DNA of 64,000 bases from Ophiodon elongatus. Taxonomy: Eukaryota > Chordata > Actinopteri > Perciformes > Hexagrammidae. The position numbers were made by a program, and so were the translations under genes. The stretch lies in assembly GCA_016806645.1 (NCBI GenBank), contig JACSYO010002054.1, positions 362,501 to 426,500 on the forward strand. Direction: 5' to 3'. This document shows, in pieces, positions 24,177 through 34,683 of the stretch; the first letter of the stretch is position 1; each line of letters opens with the position of its first letter. The notes under the pieces were generated by a model, which saw only the letters and a list, made by a program, of their open reading frames with translations, was not told the DNA's origin and did not search any database.

Positions 24177-26884
24177 TGGCAACATCGTATCCAGGACTGT
24201 CATGTGTATATAGATGCGTCCTCATTCTGAGTTACATAGTAGAAATAAATTAATAAAAAAAACATGATATTAAACAATGCAAGGATTATCTACTCACAAG
24301 CATGGAAGTTAAAGTCGTCGTTTTCATCTTTTACTACTGGTATTCAGAGCAGAAAGGAGCAGAGTGGTTATAACCAGCAGACACCAAGCTCATCAACAAC
24401 TGCTTAATTAACTTAGTTGGTAAAAGCATCTGGATTTAGAGGAGTCAGACATACCTGCACCAGAAACTGGGACAATGTTACAATCATGTATACAGAATAC
24501 GAATTTTCCAAAAACAGGACTCAGGACCAGGTTTTGGAGATTCTATATTTGGGTCTGAACTCTGCAACCTCTCCCCACAGTTTGAGTCTAAGGGAATCTT
24601 CGGGAAAAGACTGAGCTCATGTTCTGTGATCCGTCTACAGCACGAGTAGAAGGGTGGTTGGTAGGTGAGTGTGCGTGCCCTCTTCCCTGAACGTGACTTA
24701 CCATCGGAGCCTTTAAACTCTTCCTATCCCCCTGGGGTATCAACTGTCCTCATCCTTGTCCCCGGACTCTTTGAGAGCAGATGATCCTCATTAACAGTGC
24801 CCGGATCGAGGGCATGTGTCTCTGCAGCCTCCTTCTGTCCTCACACTGAGAAACCCAATCTGACAAATCCTCTTATAAAGATATCACTCTCCCACCGTCC
24901 CTTCCCTGCCCCCGTCCTCAACAGACATCGATGCCGGATTCGTCCTTCCTTATTTGCACGCGGCATTGATCAGGTGAAAGCAGCAGCGGAACCAGGACAG
25001 GAGGAGTTGTAATAAATGATTAATATCCTCCGCTGAGCCCTTTTGCCGGGACCTGGCGCATGAGGTATGGCAATCACAGTTAATACCGTCTCGCCGGCAT
25101 GCAGATGAAGGGTCCGGTTGCCATCCCATCAACTACAATAATTGAACTGTCGTCCGAAACCGCCGCATTTCCCATTTCTCCTCCTGTATTCCCCTTTCTT
25201 ATATATTTCATGAAATTTTCATCAGCTCAAGCGAGGAGTTTTGGCCCGTCTTCATTTACTCAGCTAGTTGCTAGCTTGTATGCTGTTGAGGACTTTGCTG
25301 ACAGCAAACAAGATCTACAGCAGTGTTTTATCAGATGGATGTGGCATGTTGATGAAAGAGCAGTTCAAAGGAGATCAAGGCACTCCACCTATAAAATTGT
25401 GCAAATGACAACCCACCTGTTTTTTTTTTTTTGTCACTTGGTGCCATTTATACCCAACTCTTCTACTCAGTTACTGATGTCTCACACAGATCACAGCTGC
25501 TCTATATTGTGGGCTCGGAGTGTGGATGACACCTCAAGGTAACAGATTCACTAGCTGCTGCTGAGGTAGATCAATTTAGTGTGATAACATCATGGTGCAA
25601 AGGTAGAATCTGAATTCCTCTGGAAAATATTCAATGTCAAGTAATCGTATTTCTGTTCAGCAAAGAGGGGGTTGGTGTAGCAGCTCCATCCTCCTGTCTG
25701 TACACGCTGTATCCCTGGACAAACACAGTGCTAATGGTGTGGTTGTAAAACTAAAGATTACTGTGAATCTGTGATCTTGTTCATCTCAGAAAAACAAAAC
25801 CAATGCTGCAACTCAGAGGGCCTTTGTTTATTGGCTTCACCATTCAGTCATTTACTTTCTCTTAAGGAACATAGTAACTTTGGACATTGTCTGAATAGAT
25901 TAACTGGTCAGCAGGGAAAGCTGCAACTTGTGATTCAATCTCGCAACTGTGTATAAACAAATATGTAAATGTGCAAAATAAACTCTTTTTCAAGCTACCA
26001 CAGGATCAAAACCTTTAAAGATGAATCTTAAATAGAGCACCAGAATATTAATTTTATTTATTTATTTTAATTGACATGCTTGGTATGCAAAATAACTTTA
26101 CTTAATCAGTTCCACATGCTGGATTGCGTCACATATTGCTTGGAGGAATAGACAATACAGTATATAAATATATATACACACAACAACATGGGCATTTTTA
26201 TAACATAAAAATTGGTTAAGGTGACCAAGAAACACAGCTCTGAGCAACAAACTATAACACCCATGAAAAAATGCACAATATACACACACATAAATTTCAG
26301 TCATTCTAAATAATTCCATGGTAAGGATTTGACTTAATGGCAAAACATTAAACATGAATTAACTTTTTTAAAGAGAGGTGAAATATCTTTCTTCAGTGAC
26401 AACTGGTAAATATTCTGATTGATAAATATCACGACTCATTAAATTCAAGACTCCTTCATATCACAACTAGTTAATGCTACGACTGGTTTATATCACTATT
26501 CGTTAAAGTCATTGATTTTTCATGCATAAGCGCTGCAAAATGTTTGAGTACTAAAGTTCAGCTCAATTTTGAAATGCTTTTTATTTCATCTCAGCGCACA
26601 TTCACGAGAGACTGTAAAGAGAGAGAAAAACAAATGAAGGTAAACTTCAAAACATCTTTTCTGCCATGATGTGAGAATAAACCTTGGATTTTCTACTTCA
26701 TGATAGAGCTTGAATGTTTCAAAAGTAGGCTGCGATTGAGTGCTCCTATTCATCTGAAGATCTGTTTACTTATAAAGCTGAGCTCTTTGATTTCCTTCAC
26801 TCTATTGGTAACAGACAACTTTATCATAGACATCACATAGATATGGCCAGTCATTTTCTAAACATTGTATATCAATTAGTTGGG
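24177..26884. other. Noncoding stretch with one CNE-like part
   Basis: No gene recognised. A 147-codon plus frame at 25099-25542 begins inside the CNE-like part at 24780-25270 and has no domain. A minus-strand donor-like word (gtaagt, RC of acttac at 24698-24703) lacks a convincing open exon. The section 25960-26900 is AT-rich. Confidence 0.5.
24780..25270. promoter_or_regulatory. Candidate conserved noncoding element
   Basis: A mixed-composition, repeat-free segment with gtaataaatgattaatatcc, cacagttaatacc and caataattgaac words, flanked by AT-rich DNA. It is open on both strands over short distances without a domain. Confidence 0.35.
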
Positions 26885-27110
26885 AGAAGAGAGCCACATG
26901 GATGGATGGATGGTGAATATATTGATAAATGGATGTATGTATGGGTAGATAGACTTTTTTAACCCTAAATTGGGACATTCTTGTAGTCCAGCAGCTGGTT
27001 ATTCAGGTAGTACACAGTAACATTAAATAAACAGTAAATATACATATCAAAACTGGGGATATATACTCAATACAGAATGTAAAGAATACAGGGTACGTCT
27101 TTATTCACTG
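26885..27110 (-). mobile_element. LINE-like 3' tail with (ATGG)n, fragment
   Basis: Starting from a ggatggatggatgg tract, the plus strand reads gatagactttttt...ccctaaattgggacattcttg...cagcagctgg. Reverse-complemented, this resembles the end of fish CR1/L2-type LINEs, in which a 'cccaattt...ataaagt' block is followed by a tetranucleotide tail. No coding part is attached. A possibly related segment is at 61285-61770. Confidence 0.5.
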
Positions 27111-27149
27111 TTACAATCATTAAAAAGCAAAAGCATAATTTTTATCAAT

Positions 27150-27850
27150 TCAGATTACCTTCAGTAACTAGCATAGCATGACTTGCTAACACTCGTTAAT
27201 GATGTGCTAACATACTCTGCTAATGTTAGCTCCACAAGTTTTTACATAGAAACGTAACGTTTTAGAAACGTATATCTCCTTCTAACCTCTCCAGGTAACG
27301 AGGATCACTATCACACAATGTTTCACCACGACGAGCCTCAAATCCACTAAGAACATGAAGAACATCTGAAACTTTTTCCTAGTTTCAGATGTTTTTTTTA
27401 GTCTATGGAGCAGAGCTGGATTGTGAGTGTCTGACAACATTATGAAGAGGACCCTACCAAGAAACAAAGCACTTTTCTTTACCTTTCGCTCGATCCGGTC
27501 TGTTTGTTATCTTTTGTGGTTCTCAGACAGACAGCATAAGGCAAAGAAAACGCTTTTTATAGATCTGACAGGTTATTTCCATAATGTCAGACACTTTTAA
27601 TAACAATTTGAGCCTGTAAGTGGCAAAAACGAGTATTTTTAGTGGACGTACATTGACGATGCACTGTTGCCCGGAAACAATACATTGCAGCCCGTTATCC
27701 CTCAGTACTGGACCAATTTAAAAAATGTTTTCCCCATTGGTCTCTAACGCAAAAACATGGGAAAATGGGGTCGAGGCTGAAAAAAAAGAGTTCCTCTCTT
27801 TGAGCCCAACTACAGGTCACACAAACACCCAAAGGTGGTAGTGGCCAGAT
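27150..27850. repeat. Probable degraded interspersed repeat
   Basis: gctaac/gttagc-rich DNA followed by taacgcaaaaacatggg, ggacgtacattgacgatgc and cactgttgcccgg blocks, which I remember from fish interspersed repeats. It includes a 13-bp perfect hairpin at 27361-27393 (arms aacatctgaaact and agtttcagatgtt, 7-base loop). Limits and class are uncertain. Confidence 0.4.
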
Positions 27851-27869
27851 TAACAGAAAGAGAGAGAGA

Positions 27870-28195
27870 GGCAGGGAATGGGAAAGAGAGCGATAATTAA
27901 ACAGAGAAAATATGCCTTCATATAAACATGTAATAAGTCATTTTAATGTCTACAGGCAACAGTTTTCTTGACATCCCCCAGCTCTCTGCATTTTTTCATT
28001 AATCCTCGGCCCCTCAGCCTAAAAAAAATATCCAGGATGCTTAAACTGCCATCTGCTCAGATTCGCTTAATAAAAGCAACACCATCAAACTGTTAAATTA
28101 TGCCCTTTTATGATTATGATGGGAGTCTCTGTAATTATTGCTGCAGACAGCCCTCTGGTGGTCTATCACTCTCTGCCTCTGTTTAGATTTTTATT
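27870..28195. promoter_or_regulatory. Candidate conserved noncoding element
   Basis: Repeat-free DNA with attcgcttaataaaagc, gttaaattatgccc, ttttatgattatgatggg and ctgtaattattgctg. These are dense homeodomain-type cores, typical of developmental enhancers. No open frame. Confidence 0.38.
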
Positions 28196-29850
28196 TTTAT
28201 TTTTTTTAATAACTCTTACTTTTTAGCCCTCTCTCTGTCCTCGTCTACCATTTTCTGTCTAGTTCTCTTAAGAAGAGAGAACTGTTTGACCAAAAGTATC
28301 TTGAGTAAATGTAGGCATTCTATGTTTCCTAACTGAGAAGCTCTTGTTGGTTTTTCATCTCCTCTAAAATACGGTTTCCTGCAACAGTTCTCTCTCACAC
28401 ACACGTCGTCTGAGACTGCAAGAACTGCTGCTTTTTTTGTGAAGTAGATAATATACTCCTGTCGGAAGTTTCTTGAAGGGGATATACTGCAACGGCTATA
28501 TTCTGGAGCGTTGTCAGCGTGATGGATGCCCACAGTCCGTCATTAAAAGACTTCAAAACTTGGCCAGGTCCCAGGGCTGGGCCATGTGTCTCGATAGCAC
28601 CCAGCAGAGCCGCCCACATTACCCCGGCAACAAGTCAGGGTGGAAGATGGATGTGCGCGCCACGGCGCTCACCGTCGTACAGAGCATACCGGTTGACCGA
28701 GAAGGGCGACGGGGGTGGGTGGTGGGTGGCGGGTGGTGGGGGGGTCAGTCCAGGTCTGGGCTGCCCACAGCTTTTGTATGTCTGTCTCATTTCACAATTC
28801 ATCAGCCGAGCGTGACTGTCAGGCGAGCCTTCAGCTCCAGCGATCCATCAGGGCCTGTCACCAAGCCATCACAACTGAGAGATGAGGCCGCAGCGTTCGA
28901 ATTCCATTAGCCCCATCAGCCCTGGCTATAGCGCCAAGCAGCCCAGTCAGCCGGCCAGCAACTTGTTCGGGACTCAAAGAGATAATAAAAACGTATCTGC
29001 GAATCAGAAACAGCTCCCATATCCCTGCAACTGCTGCCACTCCCTCCGACGTCCCGTGGGATATGCTGCTGTATTAAAGCCACGTTGACTGACATTACTT
29101 TTCTTCTCTGTCCTTTCACAATTTCACCTCCAAATGAAACATTTCTGCTTCTTCCTACTCTCTCAGACGCTTTTCCTTGGTTCTGTGGAAGGAGCGGACA
29201 TAAATAAAGAGAAAGACATGGGCTTTAGATTTGTAATCATGGACATCCCCAGATAGCTGACAGCTGCTCTTTGACGTCTGAGATGATAGCTTGCCTCTTC
29301 ATTCCAGGATGTAATGAACAACATTTCTGTAATCATGAACACATATAGGACTCTGAGTCCTGATGAATCATAATGATGTACCATAAGGGATGAGCTCACG
29401 CTACATTCTGTGAGGTCAGATATGAATCTGTGTGTTGAAAGTGCTAATAGCTGATTTTTAACATATACATATTATTTAGTACTTGATAAAACATTATATA
29501 TCTTAATATTAGTGAGAATGTGTCTCATTATCAGTTTAACAATGGAGCAAATGTATACAAAATAAAGTAGTTGAATTAATGTTTAATGGAATAACTATGT
29601 CCATTGGTAAATTATGCAAAACTTAATATGTAAAACAAAAACTCAAGTGATTAATGTTGTCGCTTTAGTTCATATGGAGTAATCGGGACTGCATTTTTTT
29701 TTCAGATTGATCAATTCATTCATTTATCACAATATCCTCGTACAATATACAAAAAATATACAAAACAAATAGACGATTATATTATTTTCATCGTTGTTTT
29801 TAAGTTTACATACTCTGTAAGGCAGGATGACATATCAATGGTCCAGCACA
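28196..29850. other. Noncoding stretch, GC-richer centre
   Basis: No gene recognised. Between about 28490 and 29060 the DNA is richer in GC and CpG than its surroundings and open on both strands (145 codons plus, 60-105 minus) without a domain. This may be a regulatory patch or an unrecognised noncoding exon. The section 29420-29850 is AT-rich. Confidence 0.4.
28711..28744 (+). other. G-quadruplex-like tract
   Basis: At least five G runs of three or more, separated by T, TGGT or TGGC (gggggtgggtggtgggtggc and onward). This meets the usual pattern for an intrastrand G-quadruplex on the plus strand. Confidence 0.75.
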
Positions 29851-29851
29851 A

Positions 29852-30074
29852 AGAAGCCTGAGTAGAGAGACTAGAGAGAAAGACACTAGAGAGAAAGACT
29901 AGGGAGCGAGAGAGAGAGACCAGAGAGACCAGACAGGGAGAGAGAGAGAGAGAGACTAGAGAGAGAGAGAGACTAGAGATGAAAGAGAGATAAAGAGAGT
30001 AGAGAGAGAGAGAGAGCGAGAGACTAGAGACCAGACAGAGAGAGAGACTAGAGACGAAAGAGAGATAAAGAGAC

Positions 30075-30111
<37 letters not shown>

Positions 30112-30212
30112 TAGATAAAATAGAGAGAGAGACAGAGAGAGAGAGACGAGAGAGAAAGAATAGAGAGAAAGAGATGAGAAAGAGAGACCGGAGACAAGAG
30201 ATATAGACAGAC

Positions 30213-30251
<39 letters not shown>

Positions 30252-30569
30252 GATACTAGATACACTAGAGAGAGGAAGAGAGACTAGAGAGAAAGAAAGA
30301 GACTAGAAAGAGAGAAAGAAACTAGAGAGAGAGAGAAATAGACTAGATAGACTAGAGAGAGAGAGAAGGACGACTCGAGAGACTAGAGAGTGAGATACTA
30401 GAGACTAGAGAGAGAGAGAGACTAGAAAGATAAATAGACTAGAGAGAGAAAGAGACCAGAGAGCATGGAGAGACTAGAGTGAAGAGACTAGAAGATGGAG
30501 AGACTAGAGAGAAAGAGACAGAGAGCATGGAGACTAGAGGAGAGAGACTAGAGAGCATGGAGAGACTAG

Positions 30570-30602
<33 letters not shown>

Positions 30603-31275
30603 TTAGAGAGACTAGAGAGACTAGAGTGAGATATATATAGAGAGAGAGAGACTAAAGAAACTAGAGATATATATATATATAGAGAGAGAGAGACTAGAGA
30701 GACGAGAGAGAGAGACTAGAGAGAGATATAGAGAGAGAGAGAGACTAGAGAGAGAGATATATATAGAGAGAGAGAGACTAGAGAGACTAGAGAGAGATAT
30801 ATAGAGAGAGAGAGAGACTAGAGAGAGATATATATAGAGAGAGAGAGACTAGAGAGACTAGAGAGAGATATAAGAGAGAGAGAGAGAGACTAGAGAGAGA
30901 TATATATAGAGAGAGAGAGAGAGATAGAGAGAGATTAGAGAGACTAGAGAGACTAGAGTGAGATATATATAGAGAGAGAGAGACTAAAGAAACTAGAGAT
31001 ATATATATATATAGAGAGAGAGAGACTAGAGAGACGAGAGAGAGAGACTAGAGAGAGATATAGAGAGAGAGAGAGACTAGAGAGAGAGATATATATAGAG
31101 AGAGAGAGACTAGAGAGACTAGAGAGAGATATATAGAGAGAGAGAGAGACTAGAGAGAGATATATATAGAGAGAGAGAGACTAGAGAGACTAGAGAGAGA
31201 TATATAGAGAGAGAGAGAGACTAGGGATAGATATATATATAGAGAGAGAGAGACTAAAGAGACGAGAGAAGGACA
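29852..31275. repeat. Composite (GA)n / (TA)n / CTAGAG satellite
   Basis: About 1.4 kb built from gagaga tracts, gactaga spacers and short tata runs. The left third (to about 30540) is irregular, with words such as gcatggagagactaga. From 30560 the blocks become regular: tatata, gagagagaga, gactagagagactag. The strand is purine-rich throughout. A 332-bp-period duplication inside it is listed separately. Confidence 0.95.
30601..31204. repeat. 332-bp-period tandem duplication in the satellite
   Basis: The block starting gattagagagactagagaga at 30601 recurs at 30933. By eye I could follow identity without a mismatch for about 272 bp (30601-30872 against 30933-31204), including the rare interruptions actaaagaaactag and gacgagag and the length of the tata runs. 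Divergence begins at taagag versus tatagag. Confidence 0.8.
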
Positions 31276-31629
31276 AACAGATTGTAAGTGCTGGGCTTAA
31301 TAGATTTCTGAGACTGAGAGCGACCTGCTGGAGGGATAATGATAACAGGTACAAGCCTGAAGTGATCACAGAATAAGCAACTAACTCAAAGTTATGGTGA
31401 GAAGAGTTTTAGTTTGGATTTAACAGCCTCAGCGGTCTTAAATCATCAGGGAGGTTATTTCAGAGGAAGAAGGGCACGAAAAAAAGAAAGAAAAAAGGCC
31501 TGCAGCCTGCTGACTTCTGTTTCACTCTGGGGACAGACAGGAGCCCTGTATTCTGAGAGAGGACAGCAAAATCATCAAAGCCAATGAGAGCTTAGGCGAC
31601 TAACTCGCCAGATTGGTCATATCAATCTA

Positions 31630-31630
<1 letters not shown>

Positions 31631-31675
<45 letters not shown>
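31631..31675. repeat. (AC)n microsatellite
   Basis: A pure AC run at the left edge of family B copy 1. The same position in copy 2 also carries an AC run, so the tract is probably part of the repeat. Confidence 0.98.
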
Positions 31676-31677
<2 letters not shown>

Positions 31678-32272
31678 AAGCGCGAGCAGAGAGGCCGCTG
31701 TGGTGAAGTGAACCAGGTGAAGTGAAGGAAACTCCAGTTGACGGCAACTACACTTGTTACTGTACATGTAATAAGTAAACAGACAATACTGTATCAATAC
31801 ATCTGCGCAACAAGAACGTAAACAAATATGAAACATAAGTCAATCGGCTACCACCACTTTGTTTACATTTGTTTTTTTAACTTTGCTGCTGGCTGAGACA
31901 AAGCAGCCAGGAAGAGAGAGGACAGAAGACAGGAGGACAGAGGACAGAAGGACAGAGGACAGAAGCACAGGAGGAGAGAGGACAATAGGAATGACTGATA
32001 GTGACAGGTGTCTGCGTTCTTCATTCTTTATAAACTACAAAATCGTATATATATCTTTTTAAAAACAAGTATTTAATCGTGTAGAAGAACAGAGTATTGA
32101 TAACAGTAGCTCCTAGTTGTACAAAAATCCTAAAGATACCTCTCTCTACCTGAAAGCCACCGTAGTTCTCCGACACGCTTAGAAAGGGAGGGGGGAGCTG
32201 AGGGGTATTTAGTTGGCTGCAACCTGCAACACACCACTAGATGCCACTAAAACATACGCACTGGGTCTTTAA
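31631..32272 (+). repeat. Family B dispersed repeat, copy 1
   Basis: Aligns with 43533-44355. Shared words are (CA)n, gagcagagag, ggtgaagtgaa, gttgacggcaactac, tatcaatacat, ctggctgagacaaagcag, gacaggagg, tataaac, gaggggtatttagttgg and an end like actgnnnctttaag. This copy lacks the nested SINE of copy 2 and keeps a gacaggagga/gacagaag tandem section (31915-31985). From memory, the end sequence matches a repeat common in percomorphs. Noncoding. Confidence 0.75.
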
Positions 32273-32403
32273 GACGCTCTGGCTTCTTTTTCACTGGGAC
32301 TTTAATGTTAAAAGAGTAGGATCAATCCAACACCAAGATTCACATCTCTTTAAACAAGACTTCCTGCGAACAATCAGTCAGGTTGTGTTACCGCTCGGTG
32401 GCT

Positions 32404-32443
32404 GAGCTAGTTAGCTAAGCTAAGCTAGGCTAGCTAAGCTAAC
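32404..32443. repeat. (GCTAA)-type low-complexity tract
   Basis: Repeated gctaa/gctag words (gctagttagctaagctaagc and onward). Small, and imperfectly palindromic because agct is self-complementary. Confidence 0.8.
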
Positions 32444-32514
32444 AGGGCAGCAACAGAGGCTATCCACTAAGATTGTTTAGTATCTTGAATTATAATACGG
32501 GTAGATAAAATCAA

Positions 32515-33500
32515 GCATTCTGATTGGTTGAGAGTGAGTCACGGGGTGTACTGTATTGAGCCATAATGCACTGTACACCTGTTTACATTTGCCTGAGCGT
32601 TCCATATCAGTGCGCACTCTAAACAACAGGTAGATTTTGCACGACCGTTAGTTGTCATTTCAAGCTTGACAGTTACCAAACATGTTTCGTGTAAACTTTG
32701 AAGCAAGAGAAAGCATGTCAGTGAGTGGACATAAATCCGAAAGCTCCCTTCAAAGCTACTGGGCACCAAATCTCAATGAAAGACAGCGTTGGAGTAATAT
32801 CCTTGCTGGAGAAGGCACTTCCAACACCGAGCCACCGGCAAAGAGAGCAGAGCGGTCGGAAGCGATGTCATCAGAGACGAAGGGGACATGAGAAACGTTT
32901 TCCACGGATGCACAATTAATGTAGATATTCAAATCAACATAAACAAACGTTAACAGCCTAATGTTAGTCTATCGAGTCCCAAGTCACTCGTAACTTTAGT
33001 TTTCTTTTAGCATTTATCATTGATTTAGAATGTTTAGGCCTAATGTTTAAATTAAATATTATTTTATTGAAAGTGTTCCATTGTCATTTTTGTTATTTTA
33101 ATGGCAACTTTTATAAAATGAGCAATGTGAATGAATGAGATGGTGCGAGATCTAGCTAGGCTAACAAACGTGATGTTCCCAATGCTGTTTGTCTGTTGCA
33201 TAGCAACAGCCACACATACGGGGACTATTTTCTCTAGGCTACTGAAATGCGATACACAACGTTTGGTGGCTACAACTATTTTGTGCTGAAAGACAGCTTA
33301 CTATTTACTTACTATTTATAATGTCGCAGGCAACCGTATTACAAAAGCAATAAGGTACGAGAGGCAGTACTGTATCGTCAATAATGTACTGTTCAAGGGT
33401 GTTGTTAGGCCCGACGCGTAGCGGAGGGCCGGCAAACCCTTGAACAGTACATTATTGACGATAAAGTCCTGCCTCTCGTACCTTATTGCTTAAGTGAAGA
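32515..33500. mobile_element. Possible degraded DNA element ending in a long hairpin
   Basis: A gtactgta...ataatg.actgt motif occurs at 32548-32576 and 33367-33395, and inverted at 33441-33469. This suggests that the segment between is one element with related ends. It contains a 69-codon plus frame (from 32682, rich in charged residues and Ser, no domain recognised) that could be the start of a lost transposase gene. Superfamily unknown; the limits are guesses based on the repeated motif. Confidence 0.35.
33345..33491. repeat. Near-perfect 56-bp inverted repeat, GC-rich loop
   Basis: The left arm 33345-33400 (aagcaataaggtacgagagg ...) and the right arm 33436-33491 are reverse complements at 54 of 56 positions; the two mismatches lie in the cagtactgta / caggacttta part. 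The 35-base loop is GC- and CpG-rich (ggcccgacgcgtagcggagg) and can itself pair ggccc with gggcc. As RNA or extruded DNA it would form one very stable hairpin. Confidence 0.95.
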
Positions 33501-33891
33501 TATTGACAAAGTAGATGGAGGAGGGAGAAGGAGTAAGCAGCTGTTGTTGATCTTACATTGTAAAATGTTGGATCCTGAGTATTATAACGTATCCCTCACA
33601 GCGTGCTTATCAAACACAGAAGAACAACATGTTCAAGTAGTGGTATTATGTGGCGTTCTGAGAGCAGCCGGTGGGAGCACTGAATAATAATCTGTTCACA
33701 TGATTTGGTGCTGGAGTAAATGTAAGTCTTCAGATTACAGTAGGACAGACAGAATATCTGGCAATCAATGAAATGTAACAGTTCACCTGAGACAAGGTTA
33801 TTGAAGACAATCCAAACTCAAAATTGAAGAGTGACTTTGTCTAATAAGTGACTTTGACTCTCGTACTACTTGTCTCTACTTTCTATTGTAG

Positions 33892-33917
33892 CGTACACTG
33901 ACGGGACATTGATCGAA
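33892..33917 (+). other. Speculative 26-bp micro-exon
   Basis: A good acceptor (cttgtctctactttctattgtag) ends at 33891 and a perfect donor (gtaagtatg) starts at 33918, leaving 26 bp between. Such pairs arise by chance in 64 kb and no neighbouring exon is known. Confidence 0.12.
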
Positions 33918-34049
33918 GTAAGTATGTGTATTTTCATCAACAATACCCCGAATACCAGGATTATGTCCTGTCACGCTGCCTTCTCTTACTTTAGCTGCGG
34001 TATTTTCAAAGAACCCCGGGTTTTTTAGTAGGTAGAGAAGATGAGCAAT

Positions 34050-34380
34050 GTTGTCTCATCTCCAGCATTGGCATCATTGCCTTTCTCCTTAATCCTTCAG
34101 GCAGTCAATTTGCAGCCAGTGAAGTGTGAAGCTCTATAATGATGGGTTATTGACCCGTTTGCTGTTTGGCAACGAGGACAGCGGCAAACTGAAAGGATAG
34201 TTCCTAGTTTTCCATGTGACATTCAGATGGCTCTTTGGCACCGAGAGTCACCTGACTCTAATTAGGTTTGGTTTTCCGATAATGGCCGGAGAAATATCAG
34301 CAAATGTTTGCCAGCAGGACTGCTTAGTAAAATGAGTGAACGGATGTGCAGTTCTATCATCTCTTACATGTGGGGTTAAT
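34050..34380. promoter_or_regulatory. Candidate conserved noncoding element
   Basis: Repeat-free and balanced in composition, with cctgactctaattaggtttgg, ataatgatgggttattgacc, agatggctctttggc and gagaaatatcagcaaatg. No long open frame. The combination of TAATTA, E-box-like and GATA-like words is typical of developmental enhancers. Confidence 0.4.
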
Positions 34381-34618
34381 ATACTCTCCAAGCCAGTGAG
34401 GACATTTTGGTGATTTAGGGCATGTTTTTGTTTTAATTCTAAACAGAATTATGGATTACTTCCTTTTTGTCGCCACCCTGGAGCATGACGCAGTTAAACA
34501 CAGAAAAGACAAAAGCAGTAATTTACCCTGGTTGTGTGCTTAAAACCAAAAATAAAGACACATTTGTAGAATAGTTGGGAAATCTAGAAGAATCCAAAAG
34601 TAATACTGATTTGAAGGT

Positions 34619-34619
<1 letters not shown>

Positions 34620-34679
<60 letters not shown>
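34620..34679. repeat. (AC)n microsatellite, about 30 units
   Basis: An uninterrupted AC run followed by an A/G-rich stretch. Confidence 0.99.

Positions 34680-34683
<4 letters not shown>

Noticed and set aside
24698..24850. Minus-strand donor (gtaagt) with an upstream cag acceptor
   Set aside because: Every frame across the supposed exon contains a stop. Possible only as a noncoding exon, with no other support.
28473..28910. 145-codon plus frame
   Set aside because: It runs through a GGGTGGC low-complexity tract and GC-rich DNA, has no domain, and is overlapped by frames on both strands.
29852..31275. Regular repeats considered as a CRISPR-like array
   Set aside because: The units are low-complexity GA/TA words without unique spacers, and the DNA is clearly vertebrate.
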